Part shown: piece after piece, positions 18,308 to 26,830 of the stretch | How positions within the stretch are numbered: position 1 is the first letter of the stretch | How the letters are laid out: every line of letters begins with the position of its first letter | From: JACPVF01 sp964502095 | GTDB lineage: Bacteria; Chloroflexota; Anaerolineae; Anaerolineales; Villigracilaceae | Length of the DNA stretch: 64,000 nucleotides | Direction of reading: 5' to 3' | NCBI GenBank assembly: GCA_964502095.1 | Contig: CAZCUF010000001.1 | Location: 186,001-250,000 of the forward strand | Translations under genes and position numbers: made by a program | The notes under the pieces: model-generated | Told to the model about the DNA's origin: nothing | Seen by the model: only the letters and a program-made list of their open reading frames with translations | The model's database searches: none

Positions 18308-18742
18308 ATGAATACCCGTTTGAAGCTACCCCATTCCGCGATTGTCAAATCCCCCGGCCTGCTTCCGATGTTATACAACGTCCGCGAGTTGGCCCAGGCA
18401 GTTGGCGTGGTTGAACGCACTCTGCGCGACTGGCTGGCAAATGGCGCGCCACATGTGCGTGATGAGCGGGGACACCTTTGGATTCACGGCAGGGAATTTG
18501 CCCGCTGGGTGGCAAGCCAGCGCCGGCCTGCCCGGAAATCGAAGTTGAAAGACAACCAGGCATACTGTATGCATTGCAGGGAGGTGGTTGAGATCCTGGA
18601 GCCGAAAACTGAAATGGTTCGCGGAAAACTAACGCACACGCGTGGGAACTGCAGTCGCTGCAACCGCGCCATCCACCGTGGTGGACGGGTGATTTCCAAT
18701 CCGGTTTCCATACCATCCAGTATGGATGGCCAACACGCATGA
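18308..18742 (+). CDS. HTH protein with C-terminal zinc ribbon (DUF5679-like)
   Basis: Protein of 144 residues. Residues about 22-75 form a MerR/excisionase-like helix-turn-helix (YNVRELAQAVGVVERTLRDW). The C-terminal 50 residues contain YCMHC ... CSRCN, resembling DUF5679 zinc ribbons. A fusion of this kind beside a recombinase suggests a recombination directionality factor or element regulator; this is inferred. Its last 4 bp overlap the start of the recombinase, so the two are coupled. Start codon not certain. Confidence 0.6.
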   Translation: MNTRLKLPHSAIVKSPGLLPMLYNVRELAQAVGVVERTLRDWLANGAPHVRDERGHLWIHGREFARWVASQRRPARKSKLKDNQAYCMHCREVVEILEPKTEMVRGKLTHTRGNCSRCNRAIHRGGRVISNPVSIPSSMDGQHA

Positions 18743-19836
18743 ACAATTCAGAACATCTGGTTCTTCGTGAGAACTATCTCATCGTTCAGGAATATCTGGA
18801 ATATCTTTTGAATGTGAAGAATCGCAATTCAAAAAGTGTGGAACGCTACCGGTTCTGGTTACGCTGGCTATTGCTGTGGGCGATGGAACAACCCCTGGAA
18901 AAAGCCGACAGAATCAAGCCTCCATTCTCCCACTACATCAGCACGCTCGACCTCGCCCCGGAAAGCCAAAAGAAGGTGATGGAAACTGTGCGAGCCTTTT
19001 TCCGTTGGGCAAAGATGTACCATGACCGGCGCTTTGCCGCCCTGCCAGCCTACTGGGTGGAGGATTTGAATCCGATCAAAGTGTCACGCGAAAATTCCAT
19101 CGATTATGTGACTTTGGAGGATGTTTTGAAGATTGTGCAGCTGCCCATCGACGGAAACAATCTCGCCCTCCGCCGGGATCAGGCAATGGCAGCCCTGCTC
19201 TTCCTGAGTGGAGCACGCGCCGGCGCTGCCACCAGCCTGCCCATTCAGGCGCTTCATCTCGAGGCGCAATATCCGTTTCTGGAACAGAAACCCGCTCTTG
19301 GTGTGCAAACCAAGAATGGAAAGAGCGCCACTACGTTCCTGCACAATATCCCGGAACTGCTGGAAAACGTCCGTTCCTGGGATGCCTTTGTCCGGAAAAA
19401 CTGCCCGGGAGGGTATCCCTGGTATGCTCCCATCCACCAACGCTGGGGCGAACAGCGTCTGGCTGATCTGACCCCTGGCAAACATCGGAGCATCGCTCTC
19501 AATCGCCGCCTAACCATCCTGGAGCAGGCGGCGGGGCTGCCGCACCGCTCTCCGCACAAATATCGGCATGGCTATGCCGTTTACGGCCTCCAGCATTGCC
19601 AGACAATGGCGCAATATCACGCCCTCTCGCGCAACCTGATGCACGCCAACATCGCCATCACCGATGAATGTTACGTTCATCTGGAGGAAGCCGAGCGCGG
19701 CAAGCTGCTGGATCAGATATCCCGCAATCCCTGTCAGCAGGCGGACGATGAATTGCAGGCCTTGCTCATGAAATTGGACCGCCAGGATCTGCACCGAGCG
19801 ATCACCCTTGCCGCCGGGTTGTTGATGAAACGCTGA
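18739..19836 (+). CDS. Tyrosine recombinase (first)
   Basis: Protein of 365 residues, phage-integrase superfamily. N-terminal SAM-like DNA-binding domain (residues 10-110), then catalytic residues: Arg in LSGARAGAATSL, Lys in QTKNGKSATT, HKYRH box, a downstream His in LMHAN and the Tyr in ECYVHLE. It cuts and rejoins DNA at att or resolution sites. Translationally coupled to the HTH-zinc-ribbon protein. Divergent from the second recombinase, so the two may serve different reactions (integration and dimer resolution). Confidence 0.8.
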   Translation: MNNSEHLVLRENYLIVQEYLEYLLNVKNRNSKSVERYRFWLRWLLLWAMEQPLEKADRIKPPFSHYISTLDLAPESQKKVMETVRAFFRWAKMYHDRRFAALPAYWVEDLNPIKVSRENSIDYVTLEDVLKIVQLPIDGNNLALRRDQAMAALLFLSGARAGAATSLPIQALHLEAQYPFLEQKPALGVQTKNGKSATTFLHNIPELLENVRSWDAFVRKNCPGGYPWYAPIHQRWGEQRLADLTPGKHRSIALNRRLTILEQAAGLPHRSPHKYRHGYAVYGLQHCQTMAQYHALSRNLMHANIAITDECYVHLEEAERGKLLDQISRNPCQQADDELQALLMKLDRQDLHRAITLAAGLLMKR

Positions 19837-20042
19837 ACATGTCCCTGCTTTGGTCGCCAAAGGAGAGAATGATTTCCTACCTGCAAAATACCCGTTGGCT
19901 GGTTGCGCTCCTCGCCATGATCCTCATGGAGAGTGTCCTCCATCATTCCGATAACAATCGTCTATTCCAGGGAACATTACTTTCCTCCGGTCGGGGAAAC
20001 GCGCCATGTGAAATGAACGCGTCTCCCCAATCCATTCCTTCT

Positions 20043-21041
20043 TTACAATCGCCAGTTATCCGCAGGACTGGCCTTGCGATGCGCCTGCTCCACATCCACC
20101 TCAGCGATGCGGGCGTAATGCTCGACCATGTCCAGGCTGCCGTGCCCCAGGAGCGACTTGAGCGTGAAGATGTCGCCGCCCGATCGCAAATAGGTGATCG
20201 CAAAGGTGTGACGGAAACGGTGCGGATGGCATTTCCGGACGCCGGCCTTGTCACCCAGTCCCTTGATCACTTGGCGCAAAGCATCGCGTGTGAAGGGTCG
20301 CTGGAATTTTCCGAGGAAGAGCGGAGCATCCGGGTCTTCGCCATCCTCGCGTTCAGCCAGATAGCGCCACAGAAAACGTCGCGTCGATTTACCCATGTAA
20401 ACCACGCGTCCCTTGCCGCCCTTGGCCTTTCCCTCCTCCCCCGCCCGAACCACGACGCGGCCGGTCTTCATATCCACATCCGCGATGCGCAGGGCGCACA
20501 ATTCACTGGCGCGCAAACCCGTATCCACCAGCGTCAACAGGATGGCCTTATCGCGTTTGGCGGTGGACCGCTGCATGGTGAACTTGCGCCGGCGATCCGT
20601 ATCTGCCTCCTCGCAGAAGTCGCAGGCCTTGATCAGGAGTTCGAGCTCCTCTTTTTTGAAGGGTTCGACGGGCGGATCTTCCGGGACGCGCGGGCGCGGG
20701 ATGTTCTTCATCGGGCTGGTCAGGTTGAACTCGCGGTTGGCCCAGGTGAAGAAGGAGGCCAGGCTGATGTAGATGTTGTAGATGGTTTTGGGAGTCAGTT
20801 TGAGGGAATTGCCGCCGGTGATGCGGCGCGGTACATACTCCGTGCGCATGTAATTCAGGTAAGCCAGGATGTGTTCAGATTCGACTTGGAGGATATCCCC
20901 ATCCCCTTGATAGTCGATCCATTGCTTCAAGTCGCGTCGGTATCCCTCTACGGTTCTTGGCGCAATGCCTTCGGCTCCCTTGTATTGCAGAAAACCGGTC
21001 AGGGCTTTGGAGACTAACAAGCCTGGAGGTCGTTGGTTCAT
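20043..21041 (-). CDS. XerC/D-like tyrosine integrase next to tRNA
   Basis: Protein of 332 residues. Start MNQRPPG (ATG at 21041) is supported by AAGGAG upstream. Core-binding domain residues 10-110, catalytic domain with TGLRASELCALR, HPHRFRHTFA and LLGHGSLDMVEHYAR. Its 5' end faces the 3' end of the tRNA-Met gene 90 bp away, the classical layout of an integrase and its attachment site. The 205 bp between this stop and the other recombinase contain no evident gene. Confidence 0.88.
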   Translation of the reverse strand: MNQRPPGLLVSKALTGFLQYKGAEGIAPRTVEGYRRDLKQWIDYQGDGDILQVESEHILAYLNYMRTEYVPRRITGGNSLKLTPKTIYNIYISLASFFTWANREFNLTSPMKNIPRPRVPEDPPVEPFKKEELELLIKACDFCEEADTDRRRKFTMQRSTAKRDKAILLTLVDTGLRASELCALRIADVDMKTGRVVVRAGEEGKAKGGKGRVVYMGKSTRRFLWRYLAEREDGEDPDAPLFLGKFQRPFTRDALRQVIKGLGDKAGVRKCHPHRFRHTFAITYLRSGGDIFTLKSLLGHGSLDMVEHYARIAEVDVEQAHRKASPADNWRL

Positions 21042-21132
21042 GAGATTTTCTCCTTTTTGGGAGACTCTCCGAACCAAAAACCGCCGGGCTATCCGTTTTA
21101 CAGGAGCCTGGCGGTCTTAGATTGACGTTCAG

Positions 21133-21204
21133 TAGCGGGGGCAGGACTCGAACCTGCGACCTCCGGGTTATGAGCCCGACGAGCTGCCTCTGCTCTACCC
21201 CGCA
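21133..21204 (-). tRNA. tRNA-fMet (CAT), initiator
   Basis: Cloverleaf on the minus strand with anticodon CAT. The anticodon stem has three consecutive G-C pairs (GGGCTCATAACCC) and position 1-72 is a mismatch (T-T), both marks of initiator tRNA. T-arm GGTTCGAGTCC is intact. CCA is not encoded. The 3' end points to the integrase, so its 3' half is the likely attB/attR. Confidence 0.92.
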
Positions 21205-21314
21205 TCGTAGCCCGCCGATGTTACCATAAGTGAAAATCAAAGTCAAGCAAGGTCTTGATTCTCTCATCAACAATACAGTACCGGTGTAGGGAATGGTTTT
21301 TTAAGATTCTGGTG

Positions 21315-21320
21315 TATAAT
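21315..21320 (+). promoter_or_regulatory. -10 box TATAAT upstream of the response-regulator-like gene
   Basis: TATAAT preceded by TG; the expected -35 position is not consensus. The start codon at 21373 is about 46 nt after the predicted transcription start. Confidence 0.5.
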
Positions 21321-21372
21321 GACAAAACCTTAACGAATCCATTGTGAACGAAAAAGCAATTATTCTCTGACT

Positions 21373-22032
21373 ATGGCCAAGAAAGCCGCTCTTCTGGTTG
21401 TCGAAAGCAGGCACGCTGAAATCCCTTCCTTTGCATCCGATTTGCAGAAGAAGGGATTTGACGTTGAAATTGCACAAAATGGAATCCAGGCTGTTGCAAG
21501 ACTCAAGGAAGCCAGCCCAAGCCTGGCAATCGTCAATGCGGCTTCATTGCGCAGTACCGGCATTCGCATCTGTCAATCGCTTCGCGAAAAAGATTCAAAA
21601 CTGCCGGTGATCCTGATTCTGGCGAAAGACAACGGCGTTGAAAAAGAAGTTGCCGATTCGGTTCTGATCCTCCCGTTCACGGTGCAAAAACTCGTCAACC
21701 GCATCAAACCGCTTTTACCCGGCGACGGCAAGAATGTGATTCATCTGGGCCCGGTCAGGCTCGATGTCGAACATCGGCGCGTACGCTCGTTGGGAAAAAA
21801 CACCAAGCTCACGCCCCGGCTGGTCACGTTACTACAAATTCTGATGGAGCATCACGGTGAAGTGGTGGAACGCGATGCATTGTTCAAAAAAGTTTGGGAA
21901 ACCAATTACACCGGTGATACGCGCACGCTGGATGTGCATATTTCGTGGTTGCGGCGCGCCATCGAACTCGACCCCGAACGCCCCAAGTTTTTGAGAACCA
22001 TCCGCGGGGTGGGTTATCGCTTAGATGTCTAA
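21373..22032 (+). CDS. OmpR-like regulator with degenerate receiver domain
   Basis: Protein of 219 residues. The C-terminal 95 residues are a Trans_reg_C winged helix (DTRTLDVHISWLRRAIE, TIRGVGYRLDV). The N-terminal 115 residues have the receiver fold but lack its chemistry: the phospho-accepting Asp is N55 (LAIVNAAS), the acidic pair near residue 11 is reduced to one Glu, and the KPF motif reads LPF. It cannot be phosphorylated in the usual way and probably responds to a ligand, a partner or its own level. No histidine kinase is nearby. Its last 12 bp overlap the convergent methyltransferase gene. Confidence 0.85.
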   Translation: MAKKAALLVVESRHAEIPSFASDLQKKGFDVEIAQNGIQAVARLKEASPSLAIVNAASLRSTGIRICQSLREKDSKLPVILILAKDNGVEKEVADSVLILPFTVQKLVNRIKPLLPGDGKNVIHLGPVRLDVEHRRVRSLGKNTKLTPRLVTLLQILMEHHGEVVERDALFKKVWETNYTGDTRTLDVHISWLRRAIELDPERPKFLRTIRGVGYRLDV

Positions 22033-23241
22033 TTGATAACGATGCCCGTGAATCGTTACCAGTCGGACGCAGACTCTGCGCCCGATTTTTATTTTAATTT
22101 CACGAGGGATTTCTCCGCTGCGCGCGGGACGAACCGCCTGCCCCGCGCTCCGAAATATTTTCCCGTCCCAATCCGGGTCCACTTCCCAGAAATCCAAATC
22201 CAGGGAACTTTTAAGCGCAACCGAATTCGAATTAGCTTGAATTTTCGTTTTGGGCGGCTTCTTCAAAACCGGCAGGTTAGAATCGCAAGATTCAATCGAG
22301 ATGACCCGCGAAGACTCCGCCAAACGATTGCGAGTCGTTTGAACCGCGCGCCAGGTCACATCCGAGGCGAGAAATCGCCGTCCGAGCCGCGCGGCAACCT
22401 TCGGCGTCGTGCCGGAACCGCAGAAAAAGTCCGCCACCAAATCGCCGGGATTCGAAGAAGCGAGGATCATGCGCTCCAGTAACGCTTCGGGCTTTTGAGT
22501 CGGATAACCGGTACGTTCACTGTGCAAGCGCGCCACAACGGGAAAATACCACCAATCTTCGGGAACTTTGCCACGCTCCAAATCGGGAACTTTGCCGAAA
22601 CCCGCTTTCGATGAAGATTTAAAAGTGTTGACGGTATTCGGGTTGTACGGCGCGCGCACGGCATCCGCATTGAAGGTGTAATCTTTATTTTTCACATAAG
22701 CGAGGATCGTATCGTGTTTGCGATTGAAGGCGCGGCGGATCGGCGATGGGCCGTGATAAGCCCAAATGATTTCGTTCAGGAAATTCTCCGCGCCCAATAA
22801 CTCGTCCAGCATGAGCCGGGCGTACGCGTCCGCGTGCCAATCGAGGTGAAGATAGAGAGTTCCGTGCGACGCCAGCAAACGCGTCATCAACGACAAGCGT
22901 TGATACAGAAAATCGAGATACGCATCCAAATTCGGCCAGTTATCGAGATAGCCTTCGGCCAACTGCCATCCTTCCGGCTTGCGCGAATCTTCGCCGCGGC
23001 CAATGCGCGCCGGATATTTGCGGTTGGTGAAAAACGGAGGATCGGCGTAAATCAAATCAATGCGGCCTTCGTATTCGGGAAGGAGCGCCGTCATCACAGC
23101 CAAATTATCCCCATGGATCAGGCGATTGGCAGGCTGTGCATTTGGATAACCGCATCCCTGCGGATAGAGAAGCGAATCCAGTTTAAGGGAAGCCGGCGCG
23201 GGCTCGGCAAGGCGCTTGCCTGACCAGGTGATCGAAGGCAT
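22021..23241 (-). CDS. Orphan beta-type DNA methyltransferase
   Basis: Protein of 406 residues, amino-methyltransferase of N6-adenine or N4-cytosine type. Motif IV YADPPFF precedes motif I FFCGSGTT, the beta order; GYPTQKP and KPEALLERMI fit type III Mod-like enzymes. No restriction endonuclease is adjacent, so it probably acts in epigenetic marking. Its start codon overlaps the stop of the L,D-transpeptidase gene (TAATG), so the two are co-transcribed despite unrelated functions. Confidence 0.85.
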   Translation of the reverse strand: MPSITWSGKRLAEPAPASLKLDSLLYPQGCGYPNAQPANRLIHGDNLAVMTALLPEYEGRIDLIYADPPFFTNRKYPARIGRGEDSRKPEGWQLAEGYLDNWPNLDAYLDFLYQRLSLMTRLLASHGTLYLHLDWHADAYARLMLDELLGAENFLNEIIWAYHGPSPIRRAFNRKHDTILAYVKNKDYTFNADAVRAPYNPNTVNTFKSSSKAGFGKVPDLERGKVPEDWWYFPVVARLHSERTGYPTQKPEALLERMILASSNPGDLVADFFCGSGTTPKVAARLGRRFLASDVTWRAVQTTRNRLAESSRVISIESCDSNLPVLKKPPKTKIQANSNSVALKSSLDLDFWEVDPDWDGKIFRSAGQAVRPARSGEIPREIKIKIGRRVCVRLVTIHGHRYQLDI

Positions 23242-24287
23242 TAGTAATGAATCTCAACCGATGTTCCGTTGCCGTGAACATCGAGTTTGCTTTTCGCGTC
23301 CAGTAACGCGGTGACGTCGTAGGTGGGGCGCGCCCAGCGAAAGAGCCATTTGGCCTCCGCCGTGCGCATATTGACACAGCCGTGACTCATGGGCGTGCCG
23401 AAATTCTGATGCCAATATGTTCCGTGGAAGGCGTGCCCCGCATCCGTGAAGAAGCTGGTCCAGGGGACGCCGGGCAGTTCGTAATCGTCCGCATCCGCGA
23501 AAAGGTTTCCATCGCCCATGTGCTTGGAGGGCGTCTTGGGATCGATATTATGCTTGCCGACCGGCGTATTGGTCTGGCCGTAGGGAATGCCGGAGGAGAC
23601 ATTGGTTTGGAAAACGATTTTGCCCGACTCATAAGCTGTCAGCATTTGGGTGGTTAAATTCACTTCGATATGTTTTTGTTCCCAGGGAACATCCGGACTG
23701 ATGGTCGTAAGTTCCTCGGGCGGGATCAATCTCAAGTGTTCGGCTGAAACGTGATACGGATAACCGATCAGGTCGTCGAAGATGCGGTACCACGGCTGAC
23801 CGTCCGGGCCGGGATCGATCGCCAGAATCCAATGCACCGATTCGTAGTACAGGCGAAAACTGAGCATCTGCCAGCCGTAAGCCTTTGTGTAACGCCACGG
23901 CTGGGTGAAAGGAACCGTCACTTCGGCCAGTAACCGCTTTCCATCCGCGATCGAATCGGGCGGGATGTTCAAAATATTTTTAACCGGTTGAAGCCTGCCG
24001 CGCCAAACATATCCACCCCACACGCGGTACCAGATCGGATTCAACTTGGGCTCTTCGGCCTTGACTTCGTCATAAACGTGAATCAAATCATCGCGGTACC
24101 AGGTTGTGACAATGTTGCTCTTGTCCGAAGGCTGACTGTACACGCTAACCGAGGCAGTGGCTACGCGCACGACTTGACTGTCGTCAAAAGCATTTAATGG
24201 ATTGGACAGCCACGGGGAAAATGCAAGGCCTGCCATGCTCAAACCACCGAGTTTCAGGAAGTCGCGTCGCGAGAATTTCGAAGGCAT
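23241..24287 (-). CDS. Tat-exported L,D-transpeptidase (YkuD)
   Basis: Protein of 348 residues. The N-terminus is a twin-arginine signal (SRRDFLKLGG, hydrophobic stretch LSMAGLAFSPW). Residues 40-110 look like an SH3-like region, and the C-terminal 130 residues are a YkuD domain with HGTYWHQNFG and MSHGCVNM containing the catalytic Cys and His. It would cross-link cell-wall peptides or attach wall proteins outside the membrane. Confidence 0.88.
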   Translation of the reverse strand: MPSKFSRRDFLKLGGLSMAGLAFSPWLSNPLNAFDDSQVVRVATASVSVYSQPSDKSNIVTTWYRDDLIHVYDEVKAEEPKLNPIWYRVWGGYVWRGRLQPVKNILNIPPDSIADGKRLLAEVTVPFTQPWRYTKAYGWQMLSFRLYYESVHWILAIDPGPDGQPWYRIFDDLIGYPYHVSAEHLRLIPPEELTTISPDVPWEQKHIEVNLTTQMLTAYESGKIVFQTNVSSGIPYGQTNTPVGKHNIDPKTPSKHMGDGNLFADADDYELPGVPWTSFFTDAGHAFHGTYWHQNFGTPMSHGCVNMRTAEAKWLFRWARPTYDVTALLDAKSKLDVHGNGTSVEIHY

Positions 24288-24327
24288 GGCGGCAATTCTA
24301 CTCGAAAAGTTTTAAGATTAAATAAGA

Positions 24328-24354
24328 ACTGCCCTCCGCCGGGCGAAGGGCAGT
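24328..24354 (-). terminator. Terminator after the SWIM-domain gene
   Basis: ACTGCCCT / AGGGCAGT stem (24328-24335 with 24347-24354) with a GC-rich interior, followed on the minus strand by TCTTATTTAATCTT. Confidence 0.6.
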
Positions 24355-24374
24355 CTTGCATATTCGGTTTTCCG

Positions 24375-24617
24375 TTACGGCTGAACGGGCTCGGGAATCA
24401 TATCCTTGAGCAGGATCTCAAGAGCCATGGTGTGCCCACAGCGTTTATGCGTGAGGAAAAACTCACAATCACAGGTGAAAACGCCTTTATCGAGGCTGAC
24501 CCGATGGTCATTATTATCGCCGCGAAAGGTCAGGTCGAAACTGTTGAAGCGGAAGCGGTTCCGCTCCTCCGCATAACGTTTGGCTTTCTCAAGCTTGCCG
24601 ATCAAACCATAGTTCAT
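24375..24617 (-). CDS. Small SWIM zinc-finger protein
   Basis: Protein of 80 residues. The start MNYGLIG is chosen because AAGGAG precedes it; an upstream in-frame extension has no support. The second half carries CDCEFFLTHKRCGH, the CxC-(n)-CxH pattern of SWIM domains, which bind DNA or proteins. SWIM domains are usually parts of larger proteins; a stand-alone one is small but not unique. Flanked by terminators on both sides, so it is a single-gene unit. Confidence 0.75.
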   Translation of the reverse strand: MNYGLIGKLEKAKRYAEERNRFRFNSFDLTFRGDNNDHRVSLDKGVFTCDCEFFLTHKRCGHTMALEILLKDMIPEPVQP

Positions 24618-24651
24618 CGCAAATTCTCCTTTTCTCAAGAAGATAAACAAA

Positions 24652-24678
24652 AAGGCACACGGACAGGCCGTGTGCCTT
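24652..24678 (-). terminator. Terminator after nadE
   Basis: Perfect 11-bp stem AAGGCACACGG / CCGTGTGCCTT with a 5-nt loop, followed on the minus strand by a run of five T. It ends the amidase-nadE transcript upstream of the SWIM gene. Confidence 0.75.
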
Positions 24679-24827
24679 CATCTCGAACGGAAACTTTGTA
24701 ACCTGCTATTCGCATACTTGGAGTATAGCCAGATTCAAAGTATAAGTCAACACCTGAACGTCATTTTTTAAGAGATTTGTAGGGCGGGCGTATTTCAACC
24801 GCCGATTCATCGTCGGGCCGGCTGAAA

Positions 24828-25655
24828 TTAAGTGCCCCAATCGCGCAGGTAGAGAAAGTCGTAGCCGATGGTGCGGTTACTGATCTTGGCGATGGGCGGC
24901 TGCATCCGCTTGAACTGGTTGCGGCGAATACGCGTGACCACCGAGTTGACAAAGGCCTCGTCAAAACCCGCCTCGACGCATTCCTGCGGACTGTAACGCT
25001 GGTCCACCAACAAATAAAGCAGTGGGTCCACTTTCTCGTAGGTAAACCCAAGATCGGCCTCGTCGGTCTGCCCTGCCCACAGATCGGCAGATGGCGGCTT
25101 ATTAACGATCACCGAGGGCAGGCCCATATCGCTTGCGAGTTGCCGAAGCTGGGTCTTATATAAATCGCCCAGCGGAATGAGCGCGCTGGCAGAATCGCCG
25201 TATAAAGTGCTGTATCCCAAAAGCATTTCGGTCTTGTTGCTCGTACCGATTACCAGCCCCTTGAAGACCTCCGAGCGGTCATACAGCACGATCATGCGCG
25301 CCCGCGCCATCAGATTGCCCTTCCGCTGTTTGGAAATTTCGGGTTCGAGACGCACAAAAGGCTCGACCATTTCAGTGATGTCAAACGTCTCACACCGGAC
25401 CCCAAGCTGGTCCACCAATAATTGAGAGTGCGTTAGCGAATCAGGTGAGGAAGTCCGATACGGCATGCAAACAGCCAGCACGTTCTTCGGGCCAAGCGCT
25501 TCCGCCGCCAGCGCACAAGAGATGGCCGAATCGATTCCGCCGGAAAGCCCCACCAGGGCGCGCGTAAAACCGGCGCGCGTCACTTCAGCTCGAATGAATC
25601 CGGTCAAGATACCGCGTGCCAGTTCCGTATTGATAGTCAGGTTGACATTAATCAC
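24828..25655 (-). CDS. nadE: NAD synthetase, ATP-pyrophosphatase subunit
   Basis: Protein of 275 residues catalysing the last step of NAD synthesis, amidation of deamido-NAD with ATP. The P-loop GLSGGIDSA is near residue 37; VIGTSNKTEMLLGY and PPSADLWAGQTDE are family signatures. The length corresponds to the ammonia-dependent form, but the gene overlaps by 8 bp a nitrilase-type amidase that would supply ammonia from glutamine. Confidence 0.93.
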   Translation of the reverse strand: MINVNLTINTELARGILTGFIRAEVTRAGFTRALVGLSGGIDSAISCALAAEALGPKNVLAVCMPYRTSSPDSLTHSQLLVDQLGVRCETFDITEMVEPFVRLEPEISKQRKGNLMARARMIVLYDRSEVFKGLVIGTSNKTEMLLGYSTLYGDSASALIPLGDLYKTQLRQLASDMGLPSVIVNKPPSADLWAGQTDEADLGFTYEKVDPLLYLLVDQRYSPQECVEAGFDEAFVNSVVTRIRRNQFKRMQPPIAKISNRTIGYDFLYLRDWGT

Positions 25656-26499
25656 GGGATAGAAGCCTGTTCAATTCGTTTTGCACCAACTGGGTTCGCT
25701 CATCGCGCAACAACGGCAGGCGGGCACGCGTGCGCCGCAATTGATTGAGGTCCAGTTCCGCAAGAACCAGGGCCTCCTCGTTATAAGGGCCGTGTGCAAG
25801 TTCTTCGCCGTTCGGGTCAAAGGCGGTTGCGCCGCCCCAAAAGTGAAGCCCATCTTCATAGCCAACGCGGTTCGAATGCATCACGAAAGAGGTGAACATG
25901 CTGGCGTAGGCTTTGGTCACGCGCTCCACCCAGCGCGCCGAGGCGAGCTTTTCCTTGTCGTTCAAGCCGCGGCCGGGCGAGGCGGATGAAAGCAGAAATA
26001 TGTCGGCGCCATCCAGCCACAGCAGATACGGCGGCGAGGCATGCCAGAAATCCTCGCAGATCAACATGCCCACCCGCCCGAAGCGCGTATCGAAGGCGCG
26101 GACTTTATCGCCCCAGGCAAAGAATCGGCCCTCGTCGAACAGGCCGTAGGTGGGCAAATAAACTTTATGATGAACGTGGAGCACGCGTCCGCCGGAGAGG
26201 TAGGCGGAGGCAATGTAAAAGCGGTGGCGGGAGTCTTCGTCCACGAAGCCAACCATCAGGTCCAGATTGTGCGAGGCTTCGAGAAGCGGTTTGAAAACCG
26301 GGTCAGTTTCCGCTGGCTTGTGCGCCACCGAAGCGACCAAATCCTGCAACACATAGCCCGTCAACGAAAGTTCGGGGAAGATCAGCAAATCCGCTTTTTG
26401 AGCCTGGGCCTGCTTAATGTAATCGAGATGCTTTGCCAGATTGGCTTGCACATCGCCAAGTTTGGTGCTGATCTGGGCAAGGGCGAGGTTGAGTTTCAT
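25648..26499 (-). CDS. Nitrilase-family glutaminase partner of NadE
   Basis: Protein of 283 residues, starting at MKLNLALAQIS (the upstream extension has no family similarity). Carbon-nitrogen hydrolase triad: Glu in FPELSLTGY, Lys in HHKVYLPTYG, Cys in GMLICEDFWH. It corresponds to the N-terminal glutaminase domain of the fused glutamine-dependent NAD synthetase, here as a separate overlapping gene. Ammonia channelling between the two subunits is inferred. Confidence 0.85.
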   Translation of the reverse strand: MKLNLALAQISTKLGDVQANLAKHLDYIKQAQAQKADLLIFPELSLTGYVLQDLVASVAHKPAETDPVFKPLLEASHNLDLMVGFVDEDSRHRFYIASAYLSGGRVLHVHHKVYLPTYGLFDEGRFFAWGDKVRAFDTRFGRVGMLICEDFWHASPPYLLWLDGADIFLLSSASPGRGLNDKEKLASARWVERVTKAYASMFTSFVMHSNRVGYEDGLHFWGGATAFDPNGEELAHGPYNEEALVLAELDLNQLRRTRARLPLLRDERTQLVQNELNRLLSRD

Positions 26500-26662
26500 C
26501 GAGGGAATCTTATCACTAAAAAGCGGGCAAAGTTGGAATAATGAATGATTCAAGTAGCTGTCTTGCAGTGACTTCTCGCAATGTTCCGTCATCTCGTCTG
26601 CCCTTCCCCGCCGAAAGGAAGAACTTCACAATCGGGGCAGATGTCCGGGTTATATAACAACA

Positions 26663-26688
26663 GGACTCTCGCATTTGATCGAGAGTCC
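26663..26688 (-). terminator. Stem-loop after tRNA-Ser
   Basis: 9-bp stem GGACTCTCG / CGAGAGTCC with an 8-nt loop and a T-rich tail on the minus strand (TGTTGTTATATAA), just downstream of the tRNA. Confidence 0.6.
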
Positions 26689-26694
26689 ACACAG

Positions 26695-26782
26695 CGGAGA
26701 GGGAGGGATTCGAACCCTCGGTGGCCACGAGGACCACAACGGTTTTCGAGACCGTCCCATTCAACCACTCTGGCACCTCTCC
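26695..26782 (-). tRNA. tRNA-Ser (CGA)
   Basis: Minus-strand cloverleaf with GGAGAGG / CCTCTCC acceptor stem, anticodon CGA in the loop CTCGAAA, a long variable arm as expected for serine, and T-arm GGTTCGAATCC. CCA is not encoded. Confidence 0.95.
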
Positions 26783-26830
26783 AATTTAACGGACCCAGCG
26801 CAGGCGTCGCGTATGCGGCGAAATTATATC

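Noticed and set aside
19839..21017. Long plus-strand open frame of 392 codons
   Set aside because: Shadow of the minus-strand integrase, which has all catalytic motifs; the plus frame has no recognisable protein features.
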